The notes under the pieces are model-generated. The model was given only the letters and a program-made list of their open reading frames with translations. It had not been told where the DNA came from and made no database searches. A stretch of 36,494 nucleotides of DNA from Williamwhitmania sp. (GTDB lineage: Bacteria > Bacteroidota > Bacteroidia > Bacteroidales > Williamwhitmaniaceae), in contig DATKVT010000063.1 in the NCBI GenBank assembly GCA_035529935.1, positions 1-36,494 on the forward strand, written 5' to 3'. A program made the position numbers and the translations under genes. Below, in pieces: positions 1 to 8,523 of the stretch; the stretch's first letter is position 1, and each line of letters begins with the position of its first letter.

Positions 1-75
1 GGCCAAGCAGGCATCCTCATCGGGGAATCGCTGCTGAAACTCGAAAATAGTAAGGCTGTCGAACTTCTTCTCCAT
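1..75 (-). mobile_element. IS1595-family transposase, N-terminal fragment cut by the window edge
   Basis: Reading leftward from an ATG at 75, 25 codons stay open to the edge. They translate to a peptide beginning MEKKFDSLTIFEFQQRF and ending in PDEDACLA. The phrase 'FQQRFPDEDACLAY' is the usual opening of ISXO2/IS1595-type transposases, just before their zinc ribbon. The catalytic DDE domain lies outside the window, so it cannot be told whether the element is intact. The terminal inverted repeat was not located in the following 190 bases. The family call rests on memory of this N-terminal pattern in only 25 residues. Confidence 0.7.
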
Positions 76-265
76 ACTCTAAATCATTTATACCCCTAAA
101 ATACTACATTTATCCGTATTGGCTGAATGCCTAATTCAAAAGATGAATTTGAATGTTGAAAATTACTGGGAATAAAAAATTAGCGACTATTTAAATACTG
201 TTTTCATGTTAGTTTAATTCAACTTAATGTCATAAATTTGAATAGGTAACAATAAATCATACCCT

Positions 266-649
266 ATGAAAACTATACAAAAACCGGTTCTATCCATTAT
301 CCTTGCCGCGGTATGGATAAGCTTGTCGGAATTTGTGAGAAACGAGCTGTTGTTTAAATCATACTGGACTGCGCACTACCAATCGCTTGGGCTTGTTTTC
401 CCATCGGAACCCATCAATGGGGCCATGTGGGGCGTATGGTCGCTGCTTTTTGCCATTGCCATCTTTGTTATTGCAAAAAAGTTTACCCTAACACAAACTA
501 CGCTGCTGTCGTGGTTTGTAGCCTTTGTTTTAATGTGGGTAGCGGTGGGCAACCTTGGCGTACTGCCCTATAGTTTGCTTTACTATGCAGTGCCACTAAG
601 TCTTTTGGAGGCATTTGTTGCTGCGCTAATCATAAAGAAGTTGGCTTAA
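266..649 (+). CDS. Small four-helix membrane protein, function unknown
   Basis: A 127-residue, strongly hydrophobic protein with about four predicted membrane helices, near residues 7-25, 52-71, 79-97 and 100-123. The loop after helix 1 is polar and contains FVRNELLFKSYW. I do not recognise a family and see no catalytic motif. The ATG at 266 is the only plausible start. A TAAATTTG box at 233-240 fits the Bacteroidetes -7 element, but no convincing -33 box sits 19 bases before it. It lies 33 bases upstream of the next gene, so co-transcription is possible. That it is a real gene is likely from its consistent membrane topology. Confidence 0.6.
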   Translation: MKTIQKPVLSIILAAVWISLSEFVRNELLFKSYWTAHYQSLGLVFPSEPINGAMWGVWSLLFAIAIFVIAKKFTLTQTTLLSWFVAFVLMWVAVGNLGVLPYSLLYYAVPLSLLEAFVAALIIKKLA

Positions 650-682
650 CATTTTTGCGACCATAAATCATGACCTTATTCT

Positions 683-1621
683 ATGAAACCAACTCTATTC
701 CTTCTTCTAATTTTATCCCCGCTATTCTCCTTTGGACAGGATTGGGCCCCGGTTGGAGCCAAGTGGGTTTACGATCACGATTCTGGTCTGAGTCAATACC
801 TCACAACCATTGAGTCGGTTAAGGATACCACCGTTATGGGCAAGGTGTGCAGGCAGCTGGTTAATCGCGAAATAGACGAGCTGATGCGGCAGGATGGTTC
901 CTACTACTGGGATACCTCCTTGGTTTCCACGGACTATATCTACCAATCGAACGATACGGTGTACCATTTCAACCAATTTGAGAGCACATTTTATCCGCTT
1001 TACCTCCTCAATGTGGCCACCAACGATACCGTGCTGATTAGAAGAAGCAAGGCCCAGTGCGACGAGAATGAGTATTTCTGCTCCCGCTTTGAGTACGTGG
1101 TTGATGATATTTCTACCATGTCACTGCAGGGGCAAACCTTAAAGGTAATCTACAACTCCGCCACCGATTCCGCCGAGTGGGTATTTAACCGCTCCTTCGT
1201 TGGCGAAAGCTATCCAATTGTGGAGCGCATCGGTTCGCTAAAATACCTCTTTGGCGTAAGTAGAAATTTTGCAATGGAGGGTGGTATTAAGTGCCTACGC
1301 TGCTACACCGATGCCAACATCTCCTACAAAGCCGACTATTGGGACAAGGATTGTGACTATCTACCACCGCTGAATGGACCCTCAACCATTGGTGAAATCA
1401 AAGCCGATCAATTGTTGGTGAGTCCCAATCCATTCAGCTTGGTTATTCGGTTTGGAGGTGGTGTGGCTGTTACCTACCAACTCTACAATTCGTTGGGCAA
1501 GCTGCTGCTTAAGGGCAACGGCACGGAGATAAATACCTCTTCACTGCATAAGGGTGTCTATCTACTTCGGATAGCTCGAGATGGTGGAGCAACAAAAACA
1601 GTGAGGGTGGTGAAGGAGTAG
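683..1621 (+). CDS. Secreted protein with T9SS type A C-terminal sorting domain
   Basis: A 312-residue protein with a signal peptide (residues 1-18, hydrophobic stretch LFLLLILSPLFSFG then Q) and a C-terminal domain from about residue 240 (VSPNPF, then YQLYNSLGKLLLKG and GVYLLRI). This is the classic Por-secretion/T9SS type A sorting signal that directs Bacteroidetes proteins through the outer membrane. The central part, residues 20-235, has a WAPVGAKWVYD opening seen in many uncharacterised Bacteroidetes surface proteins, and several cysteines (around CDENEYFC and CLRCYTD), but no enzymatic motif I recognise. It is probably exported and either released or surface-attached. The cargo function is unknown. 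Confidence 0.85.
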   Translation: MKPTLFLLLILSPLFSFGQDWAPVGAKWVYDHDSGLSQYLTTIESVKDTTVMGKVCRQLVNREIDELMRQDGSYYWDTSLVSTDYIYQSNDTVYHFNQFESTFYPLYLLNVATNDTVLIRRSKAQCDENEYFCSRFEYVVDDISTMSLQGQTLKVIYNSATDSAEWVFNRSFVGESYPIVERIGSLKYLFGVSRNFAMEGGIKCLRCYTDANISYKADYWDKDCDYLPPLNGPSTIGEIKADQLLVSPNPFSLVIRFGGGVAVTYQLYNSLGKLLLKGNGTEINTSSLHKGVYLLRIARDGGATKTVRVVKE

Positions 1622-1716
1622 CCCAATGGATGTTTACTTCATCTAAAGTTGAAAATGATATCGGCAATGTTATTCTCTGCTATAATATATTGAGGACTAG
1701 TAGCCTGAAAATGTAT

Positions 1717-1724
1717 TAACTTTG
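1717..1724 (+). promoter_or_regulatory. Bacteroidetes -7 box before the toxin-antitoxin pair
   Basis: TAACTTTG matches the TAnnTTTG -7 consensus of Bacteroidetes housekeeping promoters and lies 21 bases before the antitoxin ATG. The nearest TTG upstream (1690-1692) is 24 bases away rather than the usual 19, so the -33 element is weak. Assignment is by consensus only. Confidence 0.45.
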
Positions 1725-1745
1725 CAAAACAATCAACTGAGCGCC

Positions 1746-1958
1746 ATGGAAACGCGAGAGATATTACATGCAATTATGCAACTTCCTATAAGCAAGCGAA
1801 TGCTTATTGTTGAACAGACTTTAAAGACTATTAGGGAGAGCGAGACTCAAAGTAAGATGCTTATTGCTGCAGATGCATTGCTTGAGGACTATAAGAATGA
1901 CAAGGATTTAACCGCCTTTACTCAACTTGATTATGAATCATTTTATGAGGCAAGGTGA
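1746..1958 (+). CDS. MazE-like antitoxin of a type II toxin-antitoxin pair
   Basis: A 70-residue protein starting at the ATG at 1746 (METREILHAIMQLPISKRML). The open frame can be extended to a TTG at 1722, but that codon lies inside a TAACTTTG promoter-like box (1717-1724), so the later ATG is preferred. The layout 'LPxxKRMxxVEQTLKxIR' followed by an acidic tail (LTAFTQLDYESFYEAR) is typical of small Bacteroidetes antitoxins that sit before MazF/PemK toxins. The C-terminal acidic tail is expected to bind the toxin. Its end overlaps the following toxin gene by 14 bases, indicating translational coupling. The pairing supports the call more strongly than the protein itself. Confidence 0.75.
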   Translation: METREILHAIMQLPISKRMLIVEQTLKTIRESETQSKMLIAADALLEDYKNDKDLTAFTQLDYESFYEAR

Positions 1959-2292
1959 GATTTGGCTAATTAATCTTGACCCAACGGTCGGTGCTGAAAT
2001 TAAGAAAACACGGCCTGCTATTGTGGTAAATGACAACTCCTTGGGTAAACTGCCTCTTAAAATAATTGTTCCTTTAACAGACTGGAAACAGCGCTATGAA
2101 ATTGCGCCATGGATGGTAAAAGTTTCACCCGACCAAGAAAATAACCTTGCCAAGGAATCCGCTGTCGACTGTTTTCAAATTCGTTCCGTATCCGAAGCTA
2201 GATTTATAAAAAGAGTGGGTAGGGTTAATGCAGATAATTTTGACAGTATAAAGGAGGCCCTCTCCAAGGTATTGACGATCGAAACGTTTTAG
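1945..2292 (+). CDS. MazF/PemK-type endoribonuclease toxin
   Basis: A 115-residue protein from the ATG at 1945. ATG 1933 and TTG 1927 also lie in frame, but MRQGEIWLINLDP matches the normal MazF start. The family signatures are visible: GEIWLINLDPTVGAEIKKTR at residues 3-22, where the E and KKTRP motif shapes the RNA-binding face, then PAIVV, and the C-terminal CFQIRSVSE motif. MazF proteins cleave single-stranded mRNA at short sequences and are held inactive by the upstream antitoxin. The 14-base overlap with the antitoxin gene fits a standard two-gene operon. Length is normal for the family and no inactivating change is seen. Confidence 0.9.
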   Translation: MRQGEIWLINLDPTVGAEIKKTRPAIVVNDNSLGKLPLKIIVPLTDWKQRYEIAPWMVKVSPDQENNLAKESAVDCFQIRSVSEARFIKRVGRVNADNFDSIKEALSKVLTIETF

Positions 2293-2413
2293 TAATTTGA
2301 GCAAGAGATTCTCTATGTTGCTCCCTGCCACTGCTAACTCCGTCACGCGTAACTTATAGTCACCAGTCACCTTTTCTACCCAAAAACTTCTATTTTCGCA
2401 AGAAAAAGAGGTT

Positions 2414-3517
2414 GTGATTCCAGCAGGATGCGTTGAGCAGTGCCGTGGTTGCAAGCACCGCGAGTGGAGCGAGGAGGAGAGCCTTCAGCAGAAGTATAAT
2501 TTTCTGGCTGCCCGACTAGCTCCATGGAGCAGCGTGCTACAGCCCGTGGTTTCGGTTCATGGCGCAGCGCGATGGGGTTACCGCTCCAAGGTCACACTTT
2601 CGGCAGCCTATTTAAATAGTTCTTGGCTGCTGGGTATGCTCTCCCGTGATGAGCTTATTCCCATTCCAAATTGTCCGGTTCATGCTCCAATTATTAACAG
2701 CGTAGCCTCCATCCTTTCTGCAGTAATGCCTCCAGCAGAGGAGTTACCTCTCGCTTTTATAGTGCAGTCTGCATCTCAAGTGGTGATGGTGGTAAGGGCA
2801 CGTCAGGTACCTGATTGCAGCTGGCTTACACCACTGGTTGAGACCGAGTTAAGGAGCGTTGGTGTGGAGGGGCTCTGGCTTCACTGCAACTTTGCAGCGG
2901 GGAAGCGCATGTTTGAGAAGACGCCTTTAATGCTGCTCTTTGGGCAACCGCGGTCGCAGGATGAGATGGAGCTGTGGTATGGTCCAGGTGCTTTCCAGCA
3001 GCTAATTCCGTCGCTCTACCATCAGTCCCTGGCTGAGGCGGCTCGTTTTCTGGCCCCCGACGTCAACCATTCGGTGGTGGATCTCTACTGTGGGACAGGG
3101 GCATCCATGCGGCAGTGGCGGAGGCTGGGGGCTCCCGTACTTGGTGTGGAGTTGGGTGGTGAGGCGGTGGCCTGTGCCGGGCTTAACGTTCCCGATGCTG
3201 TAGTGCTTCGCGGTGCCTGTCGCCATCGGGTTCCACAGGTTGATAGGTGGGCCATGGAGCAGCGCGAGAAGGGCCAACGGCTGCTACTTTACGTTAACCC
3301 ACCGCGTACCGGACTTGAGCCGGAGGTGCTTAGCTGGATTGTTGATAAGGGCCGTCCCGACCGCTTGGCCTACCTCTCGTGCAGTGCAGGAACGCTGGCA
3401 AAAAACTTATCGGTGCTAGCAGAGCATGGTTACAGGGTGGAGCAGCTCGTTCCCTTTGATTTTTTTCCACAAACTATTCATGTGGAGTGCTTGGCGCTGC
3501 TTAGGAGGGGAGATTAA
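2414..3517 (+). CDS. TrmA/RumA-type RNA (uracil-5-)-methyltransferase, class I SAM-dependent
   Basis: A 367-residue protein with a GTG start at 2414. An N-terminal cluster of cysteines (C6, C10, C13) and C87 (PNCPVH) is the pattern that binds the [4Fe-4S] cluster in RumA/RlmD-type enzymes. The Rossmann fold shows DLYCGTG (223-229), the NPPRTG motif (295-300), the catalytic nucleophile C323 in YLSCSAGTLAKN, and the general base E358 near VECLALL. These enzymes transfer a methyl group from S-adenosylmethionine to C5 of uridine in rRNA or tRNA. The TRAM RNA-binding domain found in RumA is missing, so the protein is shorter than RlmD. The exact target (23S rRNA or tRNA) cannot be told from sequence. 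The frame opens directly with the cysteine motif, so a later start is excluded. Confidence 0.88.
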   Translation: MIPAGCVEQCRGCKHREWSEEESLQQKYNFLAARLAPWSSVLQPVVSVHGAARWGYRSKVTLSAAYLNSSWLLGMLSRDELIPIPNCPVHAPIINSVASILSAVMPPAEELPLAFIVQSASQVVMVVRARQVPDCSWLTPLVETELRSVGVEGLWLHCNFAAGKRMFEKTPLMLLFGQPRSQDEMELWYGPGAFQQLIPSLYHQSLAEAARFLAPDVNHSVVDLYCGTGASMRQWRRLGAPVLGVELGGEAVACAGLNVPDAVVLRGACRHRVPQVDRWAMEQREKGQRLLLYVNPPRTGLEPEVLSWIVDKGRPDRLAYLSCSAGTLAKNLSVLAEHGYRVEQLVPFDFFPQTIHVECLALLRRGD

Positions 3518-3522
3518 CAGAC

Positions 3523-3555
3523 AAAAAAATGGAGTATGTTGCCATACTCCATTTT
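3523..3555. terminator. Bidirectional intrinsic terminator between convergent genes
   Basis: A perfect 10-bp stem (ATGGAGTATG at 3529-3538, CATACTCCAT at 3543-3552, 4-base loop) is preceded by seven A and followed by TTTT. It can therefore stop transcripts from the methyltransferase gene on the plus strand and the aminopeptidase gene on the minus strand. Confidence 0.85.
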
Positions 3556-3595
3556 CAATTTTAACAAAGTTTGCCTTGAAATTTCTTGATGGCAA

Positions 3596-5374
3596 TTATA
3601 TCGCCTTCGTCTTTTCGGCCAGCCACTCCTTTAGCTCGGGAACCAGCCTTGGCGATAGCGCATCGTAAACCTTTTGGTGATAGGCGTTGAGCCAGTCCAG
3701 TTCAGCCTTGGAGAGCATCTCCTTCTTTACCGGTTTAAGGTCAATGGGGCAAAGGGTAACCGTTTCCCACTTCAGAAAGCTGCCAAAATCGTTGGTTTCG
3801 GATGGAACACAGGCAATGAGGTTTTCAATGCGGATACCGTGTTTGCCAGCGCGGTATACCCCCGGCTCATCGCTGCAAACCATGCCCGGCTGAATAGTTA
3901 CCGAATTCTCCTCCAGCCTGATGCTTTGCGGTCCTTCGTGAACGTTGAGGAAGAAGCCAACGCCGTGTCCGGTGCCATGACCATAGTTGAGGTGGTGGTA
4001 GAGGAGCGGTTGGCGTGCCAGCATATCGAGGTTGGAGCCTCGAGTATTGCGCGGAAAAACGGCCATTGCCAAACCAATCATGCCACGTAGCACTAAGGTG
4101 TAGTCAACCATCTCCTCCTCATTGGGCTTCGACAGGTGAATGGTGCGGGTGATATCGGTGGTGCCGTTGCGGTATTGGCCGCCGCTATCGATAAGCAGAA
4201 ATCCTTTGGGCTTTATCTTTGAGCTGGTTTCTGGTGTTGCAGAGTAGTGTACAATGGCACCATGCTCACCGTAACCCACAATGGATTCAAAACTTTCACC
4301 CATAAATCCGGGTTGTTTGGCTCTGCAATCCCTGAATTTTTCTCCAACAGACAGCTCGGTGAGCGTGTTGCTGGCTGCAGTGGTTTCAATCCAATGGAGT
4401 GCCTCCACCAGCGCCAAGCCATCGTTTACCATGGCGTCGCGAATACCGGCCAGCTCAGCCTCCGTTTTGCATGCCTTGGCCATGGTTACCGGCGAAAGTT
4501 GCCTAATGATTTTGCAATCCTCCGGTATCATACCTGCCGTGGCATGGCTGGTGCGAGCAGGGTCGATAAGCACGCGCTCTTTTTTTGAGAAGTTCTTCAC
4601 CACATGGCTTAGCTCTTCATATTCGAAGATATGAATTTCGGCAACCTTCAGCTTGCGTGTTACCACTGGCGGAAGCTTGCTCCCTTCCACAAATAGCAGG
4701 ACGCGGTCGAGGTAAATAACAGCGTAGGCATAGAAAACCGGATTGAATGCCACATCCGATCCTCGTAGGTTAAATAGCCAAGCAATTTCGTCGAGTGCCG
4801 ACAGAATGGTGACTGTGGCACCAGCGGCTTCCATCTCCTTCTGCAGATCAGCAATCTTCTCAGAAATTGATTTTCCGGCAACCTCTTCATCATGAAGGTA
4901 AATTGGATCTTTGGGTAGCCGTGGACGGTTGTCCCAGCCTTTTGTGCCTAGGTCAGCAATATGTTTTAATGAAAGTTTCTTTGAGAGGAGTTTTTGTTTC
5001 ATGCTCTCCAGCTGGTTTACGGAGAATAGGCGGGCGTCAACGCCAATTTCGGCCTTCTTGGGTAGCGTGTTTAGTAGCCACTCTTCAATGGCTGGCGTCC
5101 CGGCAATGCCCATTTTGAATAGCTCAATTCCAGAACCCTCCAACTCCCGCTCTGCCTGTAGAAAGTAGCGCGAGTCGGTCCACAATCCTGCTTTATTCTC
5201 GGTTATTACCACCGTTCCTGCCGAGCCAGTGAAGCCCGACAGCCATGCACGTGTTCTCCAGTGCTCAGCAACATATTCACTCAGATGCGTGTCACCCGAA
5301 GGAATTATAGCTGCTGAGATGCCCTTTTTTTGCATCTCTTTGCGGAGTTGCTTAAGCTTTTGTGCTGTTTCCAT
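3596..5374 (-). CDS. Xaa-Pro aminopeptidase (aminopeptidase P family, M24B)
   Basis: A 592-residue metalloprotease that removes N-terminal residues preceding proline. It has two N-terminal creatinase-like domains (about 1-130 and 150-295, the long three-domain form found in Bacteroidetes and eukaryotes) and a C-terminal pita-bread catalytic domain from about 305. All five metal ligands are visible: D396 (LLIDSGG), D407 (TTDITRT), H470 (HGTGHGVG), E503 (SDEPGVY) and E517 (RIENL). No signal peptide is seen, so it is cytoplasmic and probably acts in peptide turnover. It converges with the RNA methyltransferase gene and diverges from the cytochrome c assembly gene. The ATG start gives the canonical METAQKLKQLRKEM opening. 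Confidence 0.95.
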   Translation of the reverse strand: METAQKLKQLRKEMQKKGISAAIIPSGDTHLSEYVAEHWRTRAWLSGFTGSAGTVVITENKAGLWTDSRYFLQAERELEGSGIELFKMGIAGTPAIEEWLLNTLPKKAEIGVDARLFSVNQLESMKQKLLSKKLSLKHIADLGTKGWDNRPRLPKDPIYLHDEEVAGKSISEKIADLQKEMEAAGATVTILSALDEIAWLFNLRGSDVAFNPVFYAYAVIYLDRVLLFVEGSKLPPVVTRKLKVAEIHIFEYEELSHVVKNFSKKERVLIDPARTSHATAGMIPEDCKIIRQLSPVTMAKACKTEAELAGIRDAMVNDGLALVEALHWIETTAASNTLTELSVGEKFRDCRAKQPGFMGESFESIVGYGEHGAIVHYSATPETSSKIKPKGFLLIDSGGQYRNGTTDITRTIHLSKPNEEEMVDYTLVLRGMIGLAMAVFPRNTRGSNLDMLARQPLLYHHLNYGHGTGHGVGFFLNVHEGPQSIRLEENSVTIQPGMVCSDEPGVYRAGKHGIRIENLIACVPSETNDFGSFLKWETVTLCPIDLKPVKKEMLSKAELDWLNAYHQKVYDALSPRLVPELKEWLAEKTKAI

Positions 5375-5465
5375 CGTTTCAGGTATTGGTATCAGAATTC
5401 ATTGTTTTACAAAGTAAGTTAAAACAACAAAAAAAATTAACTTGTGGAGGTAAAAATGATCAACT

Positions 5466-8400
5466 ATGCGCAAATCCCTAGAACTTTTTGGCTCCTATAT
5501 CACCATGGGAGTGATAATGATTGTGCTGGCTTTTGCTGTGGGCTTTGCCACTGTTGTTGAGAAGAAATTTGGAGTGGAAGCTTCGTGGGGGCTGGTTTAT
5601 GGTGCATGGTGGTTCAATTTCCTTTGGCTACTGCTATCGCTCAATTTAATGGTAGCGCTATTCACAAGGTCACGCTTTTCGAGGGCAAGGGTGGGCGTTT
5701 TTCTGTTTCACCTCGCTTTTCTTGTGATAATTGTTGGTGCTGCCATTACGCGGTTCACCGGAACGGCTGGTGTGCTTCACCTCCGGGAGGGTATCCCTAT
5801 GCAGAGCTACGTAAGCGAGGAACCCTACCTACAGGTCGCCGATTCGGCAGGAAATATTCTTTTTGAGCAGCAGCTCAGCTTTGGTAAATATTCCAATAAT
5901 CGGTTCAAACAGCAGTTGAGAACATCTTACGGACCATTCTCGCTACGACTTGTCCGCGTTATTCCTCATGCTGCTCCAATGCTCGTTCATGATGCCAATG
6001 GTAAAATCGTTGTAAAGTTGGTTATTGCTACGCAGAGCGGAAGATATAGCCGTTGCATTGCTGCTGGTGAGGTGGTACAGCTGGATGGTATCACCGTAGG
6101 TTTTGGTTCCACAATGCCAACATCGGTGGTCCTAGCTCCATCAGACTCTGGAATTACCATTCAATCGTTGGGTGGGCTTGCTATGGGTGGATTGGAGCAG
6201 CCATCGATGGCGATTTCGGCTTCGTCTCAGCCGTTGCTGGTAAAGCCGGGTAAGCTATACTCGGGTAAAGGTTGGCAGCTGGTTGTAGTGGAGGCTGATA
6301 GCCTTTCGCGCGTTGAGTACACTTCGCAGCATGGCAGTAGCGATATGGCGCTTACTATTATGGCAGAGCAAAATGGTCATGTATCCACCGTCAACTTGCT
6401 GAAGTCTACCGATGGTGAGAGTTGGAGCACTGTAGCTGTTGGGTTACATCAATACCGTTTGCGCTACGGCAGTAAGGTGGAAAAACTTCCGTTTAAGATG
6501 GTGCTTAACAAGTTCATGCTCGACCGATATCCTGGGTCTCAATCTCCATCGTCTTACACCAGCTTGGTTACGGTGATTGATTCCAGCGCTAATCAAAAGA
6601 CAGACTATACAATCACCATGAGTCGGGTGCTGGACCTACAAGGCTATCGTTTCTTTCAATCCTCTTACGATGAGGACGGGCATGGTTCGGTGCTAAGGGT
6701 TTCCGACGATTTTTGGGGAATGACCACAACCTATATGGGGTATGGGCTTTTCATGGTTGGTGTGCTGCTGACTCTAGTTACGAGGAGAAGCAAGCTTTAC
6801 GCTCTTCTTAGCAAGCGTACTGCTACGCTGTTGTTTGTGCTGCTGGTGGCTGTCCCAATCTCCATCTCCGCGCAGCCACTTCCCACTCCTCCCGTGGAGC
6901 AGGCTCGTGCCTTTGGTCGGCTGTTGACCCTTTCGCACGATGGGCGCATTCATCCCCTAAACACCTTGGGCAGCGAGGTGGTTAGAAAGCTAACCGGTGG
7001 GGATACCTTTCGTGGAATGACCTCCGACCAGCTGCTGCTTAGCATGAGCGCCTTCCCCGATTATTGGCAGAGTGCCCTGCTTATTAGGGTAGAAAACCCT
7101 CAGGTGAGAGCCAATCTTGGCATGCATGGTGAAATGGCTTCATTCCTGAACTTTTTCGACTCTTCAAGTGGCGGTTACCTTCTCAAAAATCCAGTAGCCG
7201 CGATTAACCGTAAGCCTCCAGCAGAGCGCACTAAGACTGACTGTGGTTTGCTTAAGGTGGATGAGCGGGTTAGCATTTGCTACATGATTTTCACCGGTAG
7301 TCTATTGAAAATATTCCCAAATAGCTCTGGAAATGAATGGCGTTCAATAGCCACTGTAATGGCAAACGGAGGAGATACCACCATGCCAGGACGTCTGTTG
7401 GCCAATTACTTTACGCAGCTACGAGCTGCCACTGCTAACAACAAATTTGCCGGAGCCGATAGCGCGTTGACTCGCTTTGCCCAGTATCAGAAAGAAACTG
7501 CACTTATTTCTTTTGATGGATCAGCCGAATTGGAACTGCTTTACAATCGTCTTGACCTGTTCAATCGCATAGTTCCATTTTATGGGTTGGCTGGATTGGC
7601 CCTTTTGGTACTTCTTTTCTTCAGAAAGAGGTGGGCTGAGATTGCCGGAAAGTTCTTTGTATGGATGGTGCTCATTACATTTGTGGTTCACACGGTTGGT
7701 ATGGTGCTGCGGTGGATTGTTGCGGGGCATGCACCCATGAGCAACGGGTATGAATCAATGCTAATGATTTCTTGGGTTGCCGTGGGTGGAGGCCTCCTAG
7801 CTGTTCGTCGACTTCCAGCAGCGCTTGGCGTAGCTGCATTACTTGCCACGGCTACGCTCTTTGTGGCGCATCTTAGCTGGATGGATCCCGAAATTACCAA
7901 TCTGGTTCCGGTGCTAAAGTCGAAGTGGCTTACCTTGCATGTATCCTTTGTGATGGCTGGTTACGCCTTTTTTGGCATTGGAGCATTGTTAGGTATTCTT
8001 TCTATGCTAATAATTGCCATACCGCGCCTATACAAAAAGGTGGCTGGCGCTGATTTTGATAATATCCAGAAACTAATGGAATCGGCCATGGTTGTGGGGT
8101 TGTACCTATTCACCGTGGGAACATTGCTTGGTGCCATATGGGCCAATGAGTCATGGGGCAGGTATTGGGGTTGGGATCCCAAGGAGTCGTGGGCGCTGGT
8201 TACAATTTTTATTTATGTGATTATCACCCATTTGAACAATATTCCCAACTTTAAAAATTCGTTGGCATTGAGCTTTTCATCCATTGTGGGGTTTATGGCA
8301 GTAATGATGACCTACTTTGGGGTAAATTACCTGCTAACTGGTTTGCACTCCTATGCTGCTGGAGAAACTATGGGTATTCCTTTAGTAATTTATGCTGGAA

Positions 8401-8471
8401 TCGGTGCTGTTATTGTGCTTTGGTTGGTGGCATTGCTAATGGCGCCCAAAACTATTAACCGTAAAAATTAG
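5466..8471 (+). CDS. Fused ResB-CcsA cytochrome c assembly protein (system II)
   Basis: A 1001-residue multi-spanning membrane protein that joins the two parts of the system II haem lyase in one chain. The N-terminal half (about 1-450) is ResB/Ccs1-like: three early membrane helices (11-30, 50-68, 77-97), a long periplasmic domain, and a returning helix near 420. After a further helix (about 445-465) and a second soluble stretch, the C-terminal half from about 690 is CcsA-like, with eight or so helices and the haem-handling tryptophan-rich motif (ESWGRYWGWDPKESW, ending at residue 909). Such proteins move haem to the periplasmic side and attach it to CXXCH apocytochromes. Fusions of this order are common in Bacteroidetes. 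The gene stands alone and implies that the organism makes c-type cytochromes. Confidence 0.93.
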   Translation: MRKSLELFGSYITMGVIMIVLAFAVGFATVVEKKFGVEASWGLVYGAWWFNFLWLLLSLNLMVALFTRSRFSRARVGVFLFHLAFLVIIVGAAITRFTGTAGVLHLREGIPMQSYVSEEPYLQVADSAGNILFEQQLSFGKYSNNRFKQQLRTSYGPFSLRLVRVIPHAAPMLVHDANGKIVVKLVIATQSGRYSRCIAAGEVVQLDGITVGFGSTMPTSVVLAPSDSGITIQSLGGLAMGGLEQPSMAISASSQPLLVKPGKLYSGKGWQLVVVEADSLSRVEYTSQHGSSDMALTIMAEQNGHVSTVNLLKSTDGESWSTVAVGLHQYRLRYGSKVEKLPFKMVLNKFMLDRYPGSQSPSSYTSLVTVIDSSANQKTDYTITMSRVLDLQGYRFFQSSYDEDGHGSVLRVSDDFWGMTTTYMGYGLFMVGVLLTLVTRRSKLYALLSKRTATLLFVLLVAVPISISAQPLPTPPVEQARAFGRLLTLSHDGRIHPLNTLGSEVVRKLTGGDTFRGMTSDQLLLSMSAFPDYWQSALLIRVENPQVRANLGMHGEMASFLNFFDSSSGGYLLKNPVAAINRKPPAERTKTDCGLLKVDERVSICYMIFTGSLLKIFPNSSGNEWRSIATVMANGGDTTMPGRLLANYFTQLRAATANNKFAGADSALTRFAQYQKETALISFDGSAELELLYNRLDLFNRIVPFYGLAGLALLVLLFFRKRWAEIAGKFFVWMVLITFVVHTVGMVLRWIVAGHAPMSNGYESMLMISWVAVGGGLLAVRRLPAALGVAALLATATLFVAHLSWMDPEITNLVPVLKSKWLTLHVSFVMAGYAFFGIGALLGILSMLIIAIPRLYKKVAGADFDNIQKLMESAMVVGLYLFTVGTLLGAIWANESWGRYWGWDPKESWALVTIFIYVIITHLNNIPNFKNSLALSFSSIVGFMAVMMTYFGVNYLLTGLHSYAAGETMGIPLVIYAGIGAVIVLWLVALLMAPKTINRKN

Positions 8472-8473
8472 GA

Positions 8474-8503
8474 TTGAATTTTTATTCCTATGTGCTACAT
8501 TTG
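8474..8503 (+). promoter_or_regulatory. Bacteroidetes housekeeping promoter of the alcohol dehydrogenase gene
   Basis: TTG at 8474-8476 and TACATTTG at 8496-8503 are separated by exactly 19 bases. This matches the Bacteroidetes consensus of a TTG-containing -33 box and a TAnnTTTG -7 box. The gene starts 20 bases later. This is the clearest primary-sigma promoter in the window. Confidence 0.75.
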
Positions 8504-8523
8504 TGATCTAATCTTTTTGAAAT

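Noticed and set aside
3596..5374. Creatinase or prolidase instead of aminopeptidase P
   Set aside because: The three-domain length and the order of motifs fit the long aminopeptidase P form; the creatinase-like part is its usual N-terminus.
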